Source: Pseudomonadota bacterium
Lineage (GTDB): Bacteria; Pseudomonadota; Gammaproteobacteria; Steroidobacterales; Steroidobacteraceae
DNA: 64,000 nt
Direction of reading: 5' to 3'
NCBI GenBank assembly: GCA_026398735.1
Contig: JAPLSH010000003.1
Span: forward strand, 124,001-188,000
Position 1 is the stretch's first letter. Every line of letters begins with the position of its first letter. The position numbers were made by a program, and so were the translations under genes. The notes below the pieces were generated by a model, which worked only from the letters and a program-made list of their open reading frames with translations, searched no databases and was not told the origin of the DNA. Of the stretch, positions 33,260 to 42,378 are shown in pieces.

Positions 33260-34884
33260 AGCTGCGCGTATTGCTGCGCCTGGTGCGCATTCAGCGCACG
33301 CTCGTGCGTCACGGGCTCACCGACTTTACTGCCGGCACACCGCTGTACAGGCCGCTACAACTGCTGCGGCTGCTGTCGCCGTGGACTTGGCTACAACGCG
33401 ATTCGCAGGGTAGCCGCGGCGCGCGGCTGCGACTGGCTCTTGAAGAACTCGGCCCTGTGTTCGTCAAGTTCGGGCAAGCAGTGTCCACCCGCCGCGACTT
33501 GCTGCCACCAGACATTGCCGATGAACTGGTCAAGCTGCAGGACGCAGTGCCGCCCTTTGATGGCGCGGTGGCCCAGCAGCTGGTAGTCGACGCACTGGCC
33601 AAGCCGCTGGCCGAGGTGTTTTCACAGTTCGACGTAACGCCGCTTGCGGCTGCGTCCATCGCACAAGTCCATGTGGCCACGCTGCTCGATGGCAGCGAAG
33701 TCGTGGTCAAGGTGTTGCGGCCCGGTATGCGCGAGCGTATCGGTCAGGACCTGGAAGTGATGTATGCACTGGCCGGGCTGGTGGATCGCTGGTCGACCGA
33801 AGGCCGCAGGCTGCGGCCGCTGGATGTGGTGCGCGAATACGAGCGCACTATTCTTGACGAACTGGATCTGCTGCGCGAAGCGGCTAATGCCACGCAGCTC
33901 AAGCGCAACTTTGAGGGCAGCTCGCTGTTGCACGTGCCGGTGGTGCATTGGCCGCTGTGCCGCGACAACGTGATGGTGATGGAGCGCATCCGCGGTATTC
34001 AGATTGGTGAAGTCGCGCGGCTGCGTGAACTAGGCACCGACATGCGCAAGCTGTCCGAATCTGGCGTGGCGATCTTCTTCACGCAGGTGTTTCGGCACAA
34101 CTTCTTTCACGCTGACATGCATCCCGGCAACATCTTTGTGCTGGCCGATGATCCGGCCAACCCGCGTTATGCCGCAGTGGACTTCGGCATCATCGGCACA
34201 CTGGATCCGCGTGATCGCAATTATCTTGCAGAGAATTTTTTGGCGGTGTTTCGTCGGGACTACCGCAAGGTAGCCACGCTGCATATTGAGTCGGGCTGGG
34301 TGCCGGCAACCGCACGCGTTGACGAGATGGAATCTGCTATCCGCACCATCTGCGAGCCGATCTTCGACAAACCGCTCAAGGACATCAGCTTTGGCGTGGT
34401 GCTGCTGCGGCTGTTTGAGGCGTTGCGTCGCTTTGATGGGCGCATTCAACCGCAGCTGATCCTGCTGCAAAAAACGCTGTTCAACATCGAAGGCTTGGGC
34501 CGGCAGTTGTACCCGGATTTAGACATCTGGAAGACCGCCAACCCGATCTTGGTCGAGTGGATGCGCGAGCAGCGCCATCCAGTCGCCGTTGCCAAGCGCT
34601 TGTGGAAACACATGCCCGATGTATTGGGGGCGCTCGAGGGTCTACCCGCTGCGCTGCGCTATGCAGTGGAGTCGCGCAGCAAGCCGCAGTTCTCACCCGA
34701 TGCGCGCCAGCAGGCTATCGAGCCCGCCCGTGCGCGCCGCGATGGTGCTGCATTGGTCTCTGCCAGCGTCACGCTGCTGGCCGGCATCATCGGCATCGGC
34801 TTGGATTTACCGCTGGCACTGGGCTGGATATTGGGTGCCGGCGGTGGCGTTTGGTTGCTGCGCGAGGCTTTCAAGCCCCGCTGA
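33256..34884 (+). CDS. ubiB: Ubiquinone biosynthesis kinase-like ATPase UbiB
   Basis: The protein has 542 residues. The atypical kinase family shows VKFGQAVSTRRDLLPPDIAD (KxGQ motif), AAASIAQVH, HADMHPGNIFV and AVDFGIIGTL, with two C-terminal transmembrane helices (SVTLLAGIIGIGLDLPLALG, WILGAGGGVWLL). It acts as an ATPase assisting membrane-bound ubiquinone intermediates. The last 14 bases overlap the convergent GNAT gene. Confidence 0.95.
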   Translation: MKLRVLLRLVRIQRTLVRHGLTDFTAGTPLYRPLQLLRLLSPWTWLQRDSQGSRGARLRLALEELGPVFVKFGQAVSTRRDLLPPDIADELVKLQDAVPPFDGAVAQQLVVDALAKPLAEVFSQFDVTPLAAASIAQVHVATLLDGSEVVVKVLRPGMRERIGQDLEVMYALAGLVDRWSTEGRRLRPLDVVREYERTILDELDLLREAANATQLKRNFEGSSLLHVPVVHWPLCRDNVMVMERIRGIQIGEVARLRELGTDMRKLSESGVAIFFTQVFRHNFFHADMHPGNIFVLADDPANPRYAAVDFGIIGTLDPRDRNYLAENFLAVFRRDYRKVATLHIESGWVPATARVDEMESAIRTICEPIFDKPLKDISFGVVLLRLFEALRRFDGRIQPQLILLQKTLFNIEGLGRQLYPDLDIWKTANPILVEWMREQRHPVAVAKRLWKHMPDVLGALEGLPAALRYAVESRSKPQFSPDARQQAIEPARARRDGAALVSASVTLLAGIIGIGLDLPLALGWILGAGGGVWLLREAFKPR

Positions 34885-35341
34885 CGGGTGCGACCTTGCG
34901 CAGAAACACACTGTGCGGGTCGGGCTGGTAAGCATCAAACGGTTCGCAGGGCGTGTAGCCCGTGCGCGCATACAGTGCCAGCGCCGCGTGTTGCAACACG
35001 CCGGTCTCCAGCACGAACACCGAGCAACCGCGCTGCAACGCCTGCTGTTCCAACCACTGCAGTAATGCATGCCCGGCGCCGAGTCCGCGCAGCGCAGGCT
35101 GCACGTACATACGCTTGAGCTCTCCATGCTGCGGACCAATGACCATTGCACCGCAGCCGACCGCTTGGTGTTGCGCGTCACGCATCACAGCAAAAAGAAC
35201 ATTAGGTTGCAGCAGCGCCTGCACATCGATGCCGTGATGACTCTCGGGCGGATACAGCGGCTTTTGGTAAGCATCGAGCTCATCGATGAGCCTCAATACT
35301 GCGGGCTGATCGGGTGACTCGAGGCTGATGTGCCACTTCAT
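34871..35341 (-). CDS. GNAT family N-acetyltransferase
   Basis: The protein has 156 residues. Acetyl-CoA motif A is visible in RMYVQPALRGLGAGHALLQW, with the N-terminal LIDELDAYQKPLYPPESHHG and C-terminal ALALYARTGYTPCEPF typical of YsnE/PhnO-type GNATs. Substrate unknown. Its 3' end overlaps ubiB by 14 bases on the opposite strand. It is the last gene of the unit that begins at trpE and starts 13 bases after the thioesterase-like gene. Confidence 0.85.
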   Translation of the reverse strand: MKWHISLESPDQPAVLRLIDELDAYQKPLYPPESHHGIDVQALLQPNVLFAVMRDAQHQAVGCGAMVIGPQHGELKRMYVQPALRGLGAGHALLQWLEQQALQRGCSVFVLETGVLQHAALALYARTGYTPCEPFDAYQPDPHSVFLRKVAPVSGA

Positions 35342-35354
35342 AGGCAGTGAATCG

Positions 35355-36065
35355 TTATGCGCTGCGCGGTTGTATCCAGGTGCCGCGCGCCACGGCACAC
35401 AGCAGACCTGCCTCGTCATACAGCGCGGTGCCCACTGTGGCGACACGCCCGCGACGCGACAACTCCCAACCCGTGATGACACAGGCCTCGCCGGGATGGA
35501 CGCGGCGGTCGATGTGCAGGCTGTACTCGCCCAGCAGCCAGGATGCGCCGCCGCTGCGCAGCGCCATATAGCCTGGGCAATCGAGGCCGGCAGCGATGAT
35601 CTCGGGGGCGATCTTGCCATCGCCCAGTGCGAACTCTGCCGCTGGTACCCACGGTGTGGCCACTATGTCGCGATCTGGCACAGCGCCGGCTGTCAGCCGC
35701 AGACCCTCACCCACTGCGCGTGCCGGACCACAGACAAAGCAGCCGGGGCAAGGGTGAATGAAATCGGTTGGCGCGTTGATCGAGGCATTCAATGCGGTGA
35801 CGTAATCACAGCCCTCGGGCACCTGCAGGTCGGGCCCGCCATCGCGCACTTCAATGACCGGGCTGTGGTCGTTGAACAGTTTCCACTGGCCCTCGGCATC
35901 TGCTCGCAAGGTAATGTCAGTGTCGAGCGGTGGCGGTCCCACCAAGCGCACGATGACATCGCGATTCATTGCAGCAGCGACCAAGCCGGCCACATAGCCA
36001 CCATTGGCCGATGTGGGTGGTCCGCAAAAGCGAGCCGGAACGCGCAGACGATGTTCAGTGGACAT
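35355..36065 (-). CDS. Hotdog-fold thioesterase-like protein, uncharacterised
   Basis: The protein has 236 residues. A pattern of FCGPPTSANGGYVAGLVAAA near the start, PCPGCFVCGPARAVGEGLRL in the middle and GWELSRRGRVATVGTALYD at the end fits double-hotdog acyl-CoA thioesterase-like proteins; the CxxCxxCG segment (PCPGCFVCG) is typical of this uncharacterised group. AAGGAG precedes ATG 36065, which lies inside the end of the MFS gene (10-base overlap), so the two are coupled. No substrate is assigned. Confidence 0.65.
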   Translation of the reverse strand: MSTEHRLRVPARFCGPPTSANGGYVAGLVAAAMNRDVIVRLVGPPPLDTDITLRADAEGQWKLFNDHSPVIEVRDGGPDLQVPEGCDYVTALNASINAPTDFIHPCPGCFVCGPARAVGEGLRLTAGAVPDRDIVATPWVPAAEFALGDGKIAPEIIAAGLDCPGYMALRSGGASWLLGEYSLHIDRRVHPGEACVITGWELSRRGRVATVGTALYDEAGLLCAVARGTWIQPRSA

Positions 36066-37284
36066 GTACCGTGCTCCTTGCAACGCGATGGCGCGCAATG
36101 CGCCACAACGTAAACGCAGTCAGTCCGCCAAGCGTAGCGGCCAATTCAATCCGCCACAAACTGCCGCCCAGCGCCGGGGTAATCACGCCCATCACCACGG
36201 CACCAAAGCCCAGCGCTACAAACGTGCTGACAGAGGCTGCAGCACCGCGTGCATGCGGCTGCAGATCGAGCATTTCGAGCGTGAGAATGGGAAAGGTGAA
36301 CTGCGCGCCAAATGCCATGCAGAACAGCAGCAGCTGCTGCGGCCACAGGGGTAATACGGGCGTTAGCAACTGTGCCGACAACAGCAGCGCTGTTGCGGTG
36401 GTCATCAGCGTATAGCCAAAGCGCAGCATCGCGGCACGGCTGACCCTGCCGGCCAGACGACTGGCAATGAACGATGACGTCATGAAGCCAGTGACCACCG
36501 GACCAAACAAGTAGAAGTAGTCCGTCTCACCCAAGTGCCATCGGTCAATGACGATGGCCGGCGCCGAGCCGATGAACAACATGACGGCACCCACCGCCAT
36601 CGCCGCAGAAAACGCCAGCAACATGAAGTCTATGTTGCACAAGATGCCCCACGACGTGCGTGCCAACTGACCTAAATGAAACTGCGAGCGCTTCTCGGGC
36701 GGGTGGGTTTCAGGCAGCGACAGAAACGCAAACAGCGCCAAGCACAATCCGATGAACACCATGAAGCCGAACACCGAGCGCCAACCAAATGCCACATGCA
36801 GCCAACCACCGATGACCGGGCCGATGGCTGGCGCCACAGAGAACACCATCATCATGATGCTCATCAGGCGCTGTGCGTTGTGGCCGTCATACAGATCGCG
36901 CACCACTGCCCGCGCGATGGTGGGTCCTATGCCTGCTGCAGTGCCTTGGAGTACGCGACAGAACAGCAGCACACCGAAGCTCGGTGCAAGCATGCAGCCC
37001 AGAGACGCCACGGTGTAGAGCAGCATGCCGATGACCACCAGCTTGCGACGCCCCAGGGCATCGGACAGCGGGCCATGCACCAGTGTGAACAATGCATAAG
37101 GCAGCATGTAAGACGTGACGATCTGCTGTACCTGCCAGGCAGACAGATTAAAGTCTTGGGCAATCGCAGGGATGGACGGAAAGAAGGTATCGATCGACAG
37201 CGGACTGACGGTCGACAGCGTACCCAGCAGCAGCGCCATCGCCAACGTTGGCGCGCTGCCGGGCCGCGGTAAGGAATGCCTCAC
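36055..37284 (-). CDS. Bcr/CflA family MFS efflux transporter
   Basis: The protein has 409 residues and twelve transmembrane helices. MFS motif A is GPLSDALGRRKLVVIG, and LSIDTFFPSIPAIAQDF and the motif-C-like APAIGPVIGGWL place it in the drug:H+ antiporter-1 Bcr/CflA group. The GTG start at 37284 overlaps the trpA stop (GTGA), so the gene is translationally coupled to the trp operon. That suggests export of an aromatic metabolite or drug together with Trp synthesis, but this is inference. Confidence 0.88.
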   Translation of the reverse strand: MRHSLPRPGSAPTLAMALLLGTLSTVSPLSIDTFFPSIPAIAQDFNLSAWQVQQIVTSYMLPYALFTLVHGPLSDALGRRKLVVIGMLLYTVASLGCMLAPSFGVLLFCRVLQGTAAGIGPTIARAVVRDLYDGHNAQRLMSIMMMVFSVAPAIGPVIGGWLHVAFGWRSVFGFMVFIGLCLALFAFLSLPETHPPEKRSQFHLGQLARTSWGILCNIDFMLLAFSAAMAVGAVMLFIGSAPAIVIDRWHLGETDYFYLFGPVVTGFMTSSFIASRLAGRVSRAAMLRFGYTLMTTATALLLSAQLLTPVLPLWPQQLLLFCMAFGAQFTFPILTLEMLDLQPHARGAAASVSTFVALGFGAVVMGVITPALGGSLWRIELAATLGGLTAFTLWRIARHRVARSTVHVH

Positions 37285-38072
37285 GCAGTGCCGCCGCGCA
37301 AACCATCCAACAATGCAGCCACTGATTCACCACGCTCGAGCGTTTCGACCAAGGCAGAGCCTACGATCACACCATCACAATGCGGATCGAGTACTTTGAC
37401 CTGTGCAGCGCCGCGAATACCAAAGCCCGCGCACACAGGAATGGCTGCCTGCTTGCGCACGGCATCCAGATAGCTGCCCACTGCAGTTAGCGCATCGTCT
37501 GCGCCAGTGACATTCTTGCCGGTGGTGCCGGTCATGGTCACCGCATAGATGAAGCCCTCTGCGCCATCGCACAGGTGCTTGAGTCGCGCTGGTGGCGTGA
37601 CAGGGGTGACCATGCGCACCAGGGCCACACCATTGGCACGCAACGCCACTTCAAAGTTGCCGGCCTCTTCCAGCGGCATGTCGGGCACGATGAAACCGCA
37701 GACGCCCACACGCGCCGCATCAGCAGCGAGCTTGTCCAGGCCATAGGCCAGCAGCGGATTCATATAGCTCATCAGTACCAAGGGCGCTTTGACGGGCGGC
37801 ATCGCGGCCAACTCATCGATGATCCAGTGCAGCGTCACACCATGTGCCAGCGCACCCATGCTGGAGCGCTGAATGGTCACACCGTCGGCCATCGGATCGG
37901 TAAAGGGCACGCCGATCTCGACGACATCTGAATGTTCTGCAACCGTGGCAAGGTCTGCACGAAAGTGCTCACGTGACGGATAGCCTGCTGTGAGAAACGA
38001 CACCAGCGCCGGGCGGGTGTCGCGCGCATCGCGGATGGACTGCGTCAGACGTTGTGCGGGCGATTGGCTCAT
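37281..38072 (-). CDS. trpA: Tryptophan synthase alpha chain
   Basis: The protein has 263 residues. Motifs are LVSFLTAGYPSREHF, the catalytic VVEIGVPFTDPMADGVTIQ (Glu and Asp), LVLMSYMNPLLAYG and CAGFGIRGAAQV. It cleaves indole-3-glycerol phosphate to indole and passes it to TrpB. Overlaps trpB by ATGA and the MFS gene by GTGA. Confidence 0.96.
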   Translation of the reverse strand: MSQSPAQRLTQSIRDARDTRPALVSFLTAGYPSREHFRADLATVAEHSDVVEIGVPFTDPMADGVTIQRSSMGALAHGVTLHWIIDELAAMPPVKAPLVLMSYMNPLLAYGLDKLAADAARVGVCGFIVPDMPLEEAGNFEVALRANGVALVRMVTPVTPPARLKHLCDGAEGFIYAVTMTGTTGKNVTGADDALTAVGSYLDAVRKQAAIPVCAGFGIRGAAQVKVLDPHCDGVIVGSALVETLERGESVAALLDGLRGGTA

Positions 38073-39307
38073 GACAGCACTCCGTCGTTGGCCAGCAGCG
38101 TGGTCTGCAAAGTCGGCATGTCTTTATCGCCGCGACCCGACATGCCCACCAGGATGCGCGTGCCTGGATTCTGTCGCGCCCAATCCCGTGCGCCAACTAG
38201 CGCATGCGCGCTTTCGATGGCGGGCAGCAAGCCTTCATGCGTTGCACATTCCTTCACAGCCTCGAGCGTCTCGTCATCACCGGCCATGATGTATTGCACG
38301 CGGCCGATCTCACGCAGCATGGCGTGCTCTGGGCCTACGCCGGGATAATCGAGACCAGCAGACACCGAGTGTGTCTCTTGGATCTGGCCATCGGCATCCT
38401 GCAGCAACAGCGTATACGTGCCATGCAACACACCCGGACGGCCGGTGGTCAGCGTGGCAGCGTTATCGCCCAAGCCAGGGCCCCGCCCACCGGCTTCAAC
38501 GCCGATGATTTTGACTGACGGATCCCCCAGGAAGGCATGGAAGGTGCCGATGGCATTGGAGCCACCACCCACGCAAGCGATGACGCAGTCCGGCAGCGCA
38601 CCGGCCTTGGCCAGCATCTGCGCGCGCGCTTCGCGACCGATGATCGATTGCAGTTCGCGCACCAGATAAGGATAGGGATGCGGGCCCAGCGCAGAACCCA
38701 AGCAATAGAACGTGCCTTCCGGATCAGTGACCCAATCACGAAACGCTTCGTCGATTGCGGCGCGCAGCGTGCGATCACCACTGGTAACCGGCACCACCGT
38801 AGCACCCATCAGTCGCATACGACCGACGTTGGGCGCCTGACGGGCCATGTCGACCTCGCCCATGTAAACCACGCATGGCAAGCCCACGCGTGCGCAGGCT
38901 GCCGCAGTGGCTACACCATGCTGACCGGCACCGGTCTCGGCAATGATGCGCTTGGCCAACAACGCCTGACCCAACGCATTGTTGATCTTGTGGGCACCGG
39001 TGTGCGCCAGATCTTCGCGCTTGAACCAGATCTCTGCGCCCCAGCGACGCGACAGATTGCGCATCGGCGACAGTGCCGTGGGACGACCCACCCAATCAGA
39101 AAGCTCTGCAGCAAGTTCGGCTTGATAGCTGGCCTCGTGCAGCGTGGTACGCACAGCCTCGGTGAGCCGCTCGAAGGCAGGCACCAAGGTCTCGGGAATA
39201 AAGCGCCCGCCAAAGGGGCCGAAACGGCCATGCTCATCGGGCAATTGGCCATCGAGCAGGCTGCGCAGCAGCTTTGCCTTGGCAGCTTCGGTCATGGATT
39301 CAGTCAC
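38069..39307 (-). CDS. trpB: Tryptophan synthase beta chain
   Basis: The protein has 412 residues from GTG 39307. Signatures are FGPFGGRFIPETLVPAFERL, the PLP-lysine segment REDLAHTGAHKINNALGQAL, GAGQHGVATAAACA and the phosphate-binding GGGSNAIGTFHAF. It joins indole and serine. The GTG at 39307 has AGGAG 8 bases upstream and overlaps the trpF stop as GTGA; the ATG at 39295 has no spaced ribosome site, and the ATG-less extension to 39529 lies inside trpF. Confidence 0.95.
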   Translation of the reverse strand: MTESMTEAAKAKLLRSLLDGQLPDEHGRFGPFGGRFIPETLVPAFERLTEAVRTTLHEASYQAELAAELSDWVGRPTALSPMRNLSRRWGAEIWFKREDLAHTGAHKINNALGQALLAKRIIAETGAGQHGVATAAACARVGLPCVVYMGEVDMARQAPNVGRMRLMGATVVPVTSGDRTLRAAIDEAFRDWVTDPEGTFYCLGSALGPHPYPYLVRELQSIIGREARAQMLAKAGALPDCVIACVGGGSNAIGTFHAFLGDPSVKIIGVEAGGRGPGLGDNAATLTTGRPGVLHGTYTLLLQDADGQIQETHSVSAGLDYPGVGPEHAMLREIGRVQYIMAGDDETLEAVKECATHEGLLPAIESAHALVGARDWARQNPGTRILVGMSGRGDKDMPTLQTTLLANDGVLS

Positions 39308-39915
39308 GCTCGTTTCTCCTCTGCGCGCCAAGCAAAACCAGCTCGCGCCCGTGAAATAAATTCGGCAATTCGTTGCGGGTCTTTGTGACCCGGACTGGAC
39401 TCGACGCCACTGGAGACATCGACGCCAAAAGGATGTACAGCCAGCAAGGCCGCGGTGATGTTGTCCGGCGAGAGACCGCCGGCAAGAACCAGTTCGTGGT
39501 CTGCAGCCAAGTGTGCCGCGGCGCTCCAATCGGCTACTTGCCCAGTGCCGCTGCGCGGCCCTTCAAACAATATGCGGCCGCTAACAGCGGTAGCGCGTGC
39601 TGCATCGCGCAACACCGGCAAGCGCTGCAACTGTGCGGGCAAGTGCAACACCGCAAAGTCATCGATATCGGTCTGCAGTACGTCGGGCGCAAAGCCCTGC
39701 AGCACGTCATCGCAGTCGGCCTGTGTGGGATGCAGCATCACGGCGATGCAAGGCACACGACCGCGTGCAGGCTCGGCCAGCGCTGCGGCCTGTGCAGGTG
39801 TGACACGACGCACCGACGGCGCAAACACAAAACCCAGCGCATCAGCACCAGACTGCAAGGCCGCATCCACTGCTGCCGCATCACGCAGTCCGCAGATTTT
39901 GATGAAGCCGACCAT
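39304..39915 (-). CDS. trpF: Phosphoribosylanthranilate isomerase
   Basis: The protein has 203 residues. It starts with the diagnostic FIKICGLRDAAAVDAAL, followed by GADALGFVFAPSVRRVTPAQA, VLQTDI, and LAGGLSPDNITAAL with PFGVDVSSGVESSPGHKD. It performs the Amadori rearrangement of PRA. TAATG overlap with trpC. Confidence 0.95.
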   Translation of the reverse strand: MVGFIKICGLRDAAAVDAALQSGADALGFVFAPSVRRVTPAQAAALAEPARGRVPCIAVMLHPTQADCDDVLQGFAPDVLQTDIDDFAVLHLPAQLQRLPVLRDAARATAVSGRILFEGPRSGTGQVADWSAAAHLAADHELVLAGGLSPDNITAALLAVHPFGVDVSSGVESSPGHKDPQRIAEFISRARAGFAWRAEEKRA

Positions 39916-40751
39916 TAACAGCGTGCCTGGCGACCAGCGCGCAGCATATCGGCCAGCAAGGCAGCCGGATCAGTGCTGGTCATCAGTGCACTGCCCACCA
40001 GCGCCAGGTCGTAACCGGCAGCAGCAAGCCGCGCCGCATCGGCTGCATCGGCCAGGCCACTCTCTGCCACGCGCGGCACTGCGGTCGGTAAGGATGAGGC
40101 GAGCTGCTCCAGACGGCCAGGCACTACTTTGAGCGTCACCAGATCACGACTGTTGAGTCCTACCAACAACTGCACATCACGCGCTGCTGCAGAGCCGACC
40201 AACTCATGAGCAAGCGCGATATCGGCTGCATCGAAGGCCTCGGCCAATACAAACAAGCCAAACTTGCCTGCGGCCTGAAGCAACGCTTCGGTATTGGCGC
40301 GCGACACCATGCGCAAAATGATGAGCACGCCACCGGCACCGGCCAGTCGTGCTTCGGCTACTTGATAAGGATCGACCAGAAAGTCTTTGCGCATGGCCGG
40401 CACGCCACCGCCCTGTGCAGATAGTGCCTGCACGGCGCTGCGCAGGTGATCCAGCGAGCCATCAAAACGTGTGGGCTCAGTGAGCACCGACACCGCTGCA
40501 GCACCAGCAGCGGCATAACCGGCCACGCGTGCTGCGACGTTTTCATCGCCGCCTTTGAGTGCACCGACTGCAGGCGAGCGCAGCTTGACCTCGGAGATTA
40601 AATCCCAGCGCTGCGGCGACAGCTGCAACCGCGGCGGCTGCGGTGAAGACAATGCTTGCTGCCACAGCAGCTCGTCGCTCAGCTGCGCCCGGGCAGCGTC
40701 CACACGCGCCCGACTGCTAAGCGCCATGCCAGCCAGAAAATCCGTGCTCAT
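39915..40751 (-). CDS. trpC: Indole-3-glycerol phosphate synthase
   Basis: The protein has 278 residues. TIM-barrel motifs are LISEVKLRSPAVGALKG, SVLTEPTRFDGSLDHL, MRKDFLVDPYQVAEARLAGA, LVGLNSRDLVTLKV and VAESGLADAADAARLAAAGY. The usual KRxSPS strand-1 motif reads KLRSPA here. It closes the indole ring from CdRP. ATGA overlap with trpD. Confidence 0.93.
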   Translation of the reverse strand: MSTDFLAGMALSSRARVDAARAQLSDELLWQQALSSPQPPRLQLSPQRWDLISEVKLRSPAVGALKGGDENVAARVAGYAAAGAAAVSVLTEPTRFDGSLDHLRSAVQALSAQGGGVPAMRKDFLVDPYQVAEARLAGAGGVLIILRMVSRANTEALLQAAGKFGLFVLAEAFDAADIALAHELVGSAAARDVQLLVGLNSRDLVTLKVVPGRLEQLASSLPTAVPRVAESGLADAADAARLAAAGYDLALVGSALMTSTDPAALLADMLRAGRQARC

Positions 40752-41779
40752 ACCGGTTCCTTGCCGAATGCTGCAAGGCGCTCCAGCAAGGCAAGCGCAC
40801 GTCCATCATCGATAGCCGTAGCGGCAAGCTCTGCGGCAGCCAGCGGGTGCACAGCATGGCCGGTCACTTCCAGCGCCAGTGCCGCACCCAACACCAGCGC
40901 ATCACGATGCGCACCCTGTTCAGCACCACGCAGTACGCGGTGCATGGCTGCAGCATTGAAGGCTGCATCACCGCCCATCAGTGACTCTTCGGTGCAGCGC
41001 GCAAGGCCATAGTCGGCCGGATCACGTTGGTGCCCGGTGACCTTGCCACCCTGCACATCCAGCAACAGGAATGGACCCAGCGGTGTGGGCTCATCCCATC
41101 CGGCTGCGCCATGAATGACAAACGCTCGCTGTAACGGCAAGCCCGTGAGTGCATCGGCCATCAAGCGCGCTACCGGCTCGCTGTAAGCGCCGATCACATG
41201 AAAACCTGGTGCAGCCGGATTGGTCAGCGGCCCCAAGATGTTGAACACCGTGCGCACGCCCATTGCTGCGCGCACCGGTGCAATGGCTTTCATGGCGGGG
41301 TGATAGTGCGGCGCAAACAAAAAGGTAAAACCCATGCGCTGCAGACACTGACCAGCGCGCTGTTCATCTAGAGGCAGCGGCAGGCCCAGTGCTTCGAGTA
41401 CATCGGCGCTGCCGGCACGGCTGGAAACCGAGCGGTTGCCATGCTTGACCACCGACAGGCCCGCCGCCGCGGCCAGCAATGAGGCGCCGGTGGACAGGTT
41501 GTAACTGCCGGACTTGTCGCCGCCCGTACCCACAATATCGACCGACTGCTGCGCAACGGCAGTATCGATGACTGGCTTGCGAGCCAACGAACGCATGCCC
41601 AATGCAAAGCCACGCAGTTCGTCGGCCGTCACACCCTTGGCACGCAGCGCTGCCAGCAGTGCGCCGGCCTGAGCTGGCGGCACGTCAGGCGCAGTCAGCG
41701 CCAGCAACAAAGACTGCGCACCGGCAGCATCGAGCGACCGGTGATCAAGCAGCATGTCGAGGGTGTCGCGCAGATTCAC
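40748..41779 (-). CDS. trpD: Anthranilate phosphoribosyltransferase
   Basis: The protein has 343 residues from GTG 41779 (VNLRDTLDMLLDHRSL). Core motifs are DIVGTGGDKSGSYNLSTGAS, VKHGNRSVSSRAGSADVLEA, FAPHYHPAMKAIAPVRAAMG and RTVFNILGPLTNPA. It transfers phosphoribose to anthranilate. The GTG overlaps the trpG stop as GTGA, and GGAG lies 11 bases upstream; the longer frame to 41992 lies inside trpG. Confidence 0.94.
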   Translation of the reverse strand: MNLRDTLDMLLDHRSLDAAGAQSLLLALTAPDVPPAQAGALLAALRAKGVTADELRGFALGMRSLARKPVIDTAVAQQSVDIVGTGGDKSGSYNLSTGASLLAAAAGLSVVKHGNRSVSSRAGSADVLEALGLPLPLDEQRAGQCLQRMGFTFLFAPHYHPAMKAIAPVRAAMGVRTVFNILGPLTNPAAPGFHVIGAYSEPVARLMADALTGLPLQRAFVIHGAAGWDEPTPLGPFLLLDVQGGKVTGHQRDPADYGLARCTEESLMGGDAAFNAAAMHRVLRGAEQGAHRDALVLGAALALEVTGHAVHPLAAAELAATAIDDGRALALLERLAAFGKEPV

Positions 41780-42378
41780 CGCAAGGCGCTCCGCATCCGC
41801 AGGAAGTTGCCCATCAGGTGTGGCCCTTGCGGCGTGAGCACGCTTTCGGGATGAAACTGCACACCCTCGATGACATAGCGGCGATGACGCACAGCCATGA
41901 TCTCGTTCTCGACCGTGGAGGCGCAGACCTCGAGCTCTGCGGGCATCTTGTCGGGCGCTGCGATCAGCGAGTGATAACGACCCACCTCGCAAGGTTGCGG
42001 CATGCCTTCAAACAGAGTGCGGCCGTCGTGACCGACCATAGAGGTCTTGCCATGCATCAAGCGCGGTGCACGTACCACATCACCACCGAAAGCCTCGACG
42101 ATGGCCTGATGCCCAAGGCACACACCAAAGATAGGCAAGCGACCCGCAAAGGCACGGATCATGGCGATGGAGACACCGGCATCAGCCGGCGTGCCGGGGC
42201 CCGGCGAGATACACAGATGCGTGATATCGCGCGCCAGCGCCTCTTCTACGGTGATGGCATCGTTGCGCACCACCTCGACCTCGGCACCCAGCACCAGAAA
42301 AGCCTGCACCAAGTTGTAGGTGAAAGAATCGTAGTTATCGATCAACAGCAGCCGCGGCTGCAGCGTGGCCTCGGTCAC
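41776..42378 (-). CDS. trpG: Anthranilate synthase glutamine amidotransferase component
   Basis: The protein has 200 residues from GTG 42378 (GTGA overlap with trpE). The class I amidotransferase triad is visible: Cys in FGVCLGHQAIVEAFGG, and His and Glu in GVQFHPESVLTPQG. LLIDNYDSFTYNLVQ and LCISPGPGTPADAGVS are family-typical. It supplies ammonia to TrpE and may also serve para-aminobenzoate synthesis, since no separate pabA is in the window. Confidence 0.95.
   Translation of the reverse strand: MTEATLQPRLLLIDNYDSFTYNLVQAFLVLGAEVEVVRNDAITVEEALARDITHLCISPGPGTPADAGVSIAMIRAFAGRLPIFGVCLGHQAIVEAFGGDVVRAPRLMHGKTSMVGHDGRTLFEGMPQPCEVGRYHSLIAAPDKMPAELEVCASTVENEIMAVRHRRYVIEGVQFHPESVLTPQGPHLMGNFLRMRSALR

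Noticed and set aside
35328-36113. Open frame antisense to the thioesterase-like gene
   Set aside because: Composition typical of an antisense frame and no homology recognised, whereas the minus strand has a ribosome site and a conserved motif.
38537-39388. Long open frame antisense to trpB
   Set aside because: No signal, domain or ribosome site; mirror of a conserved gene.
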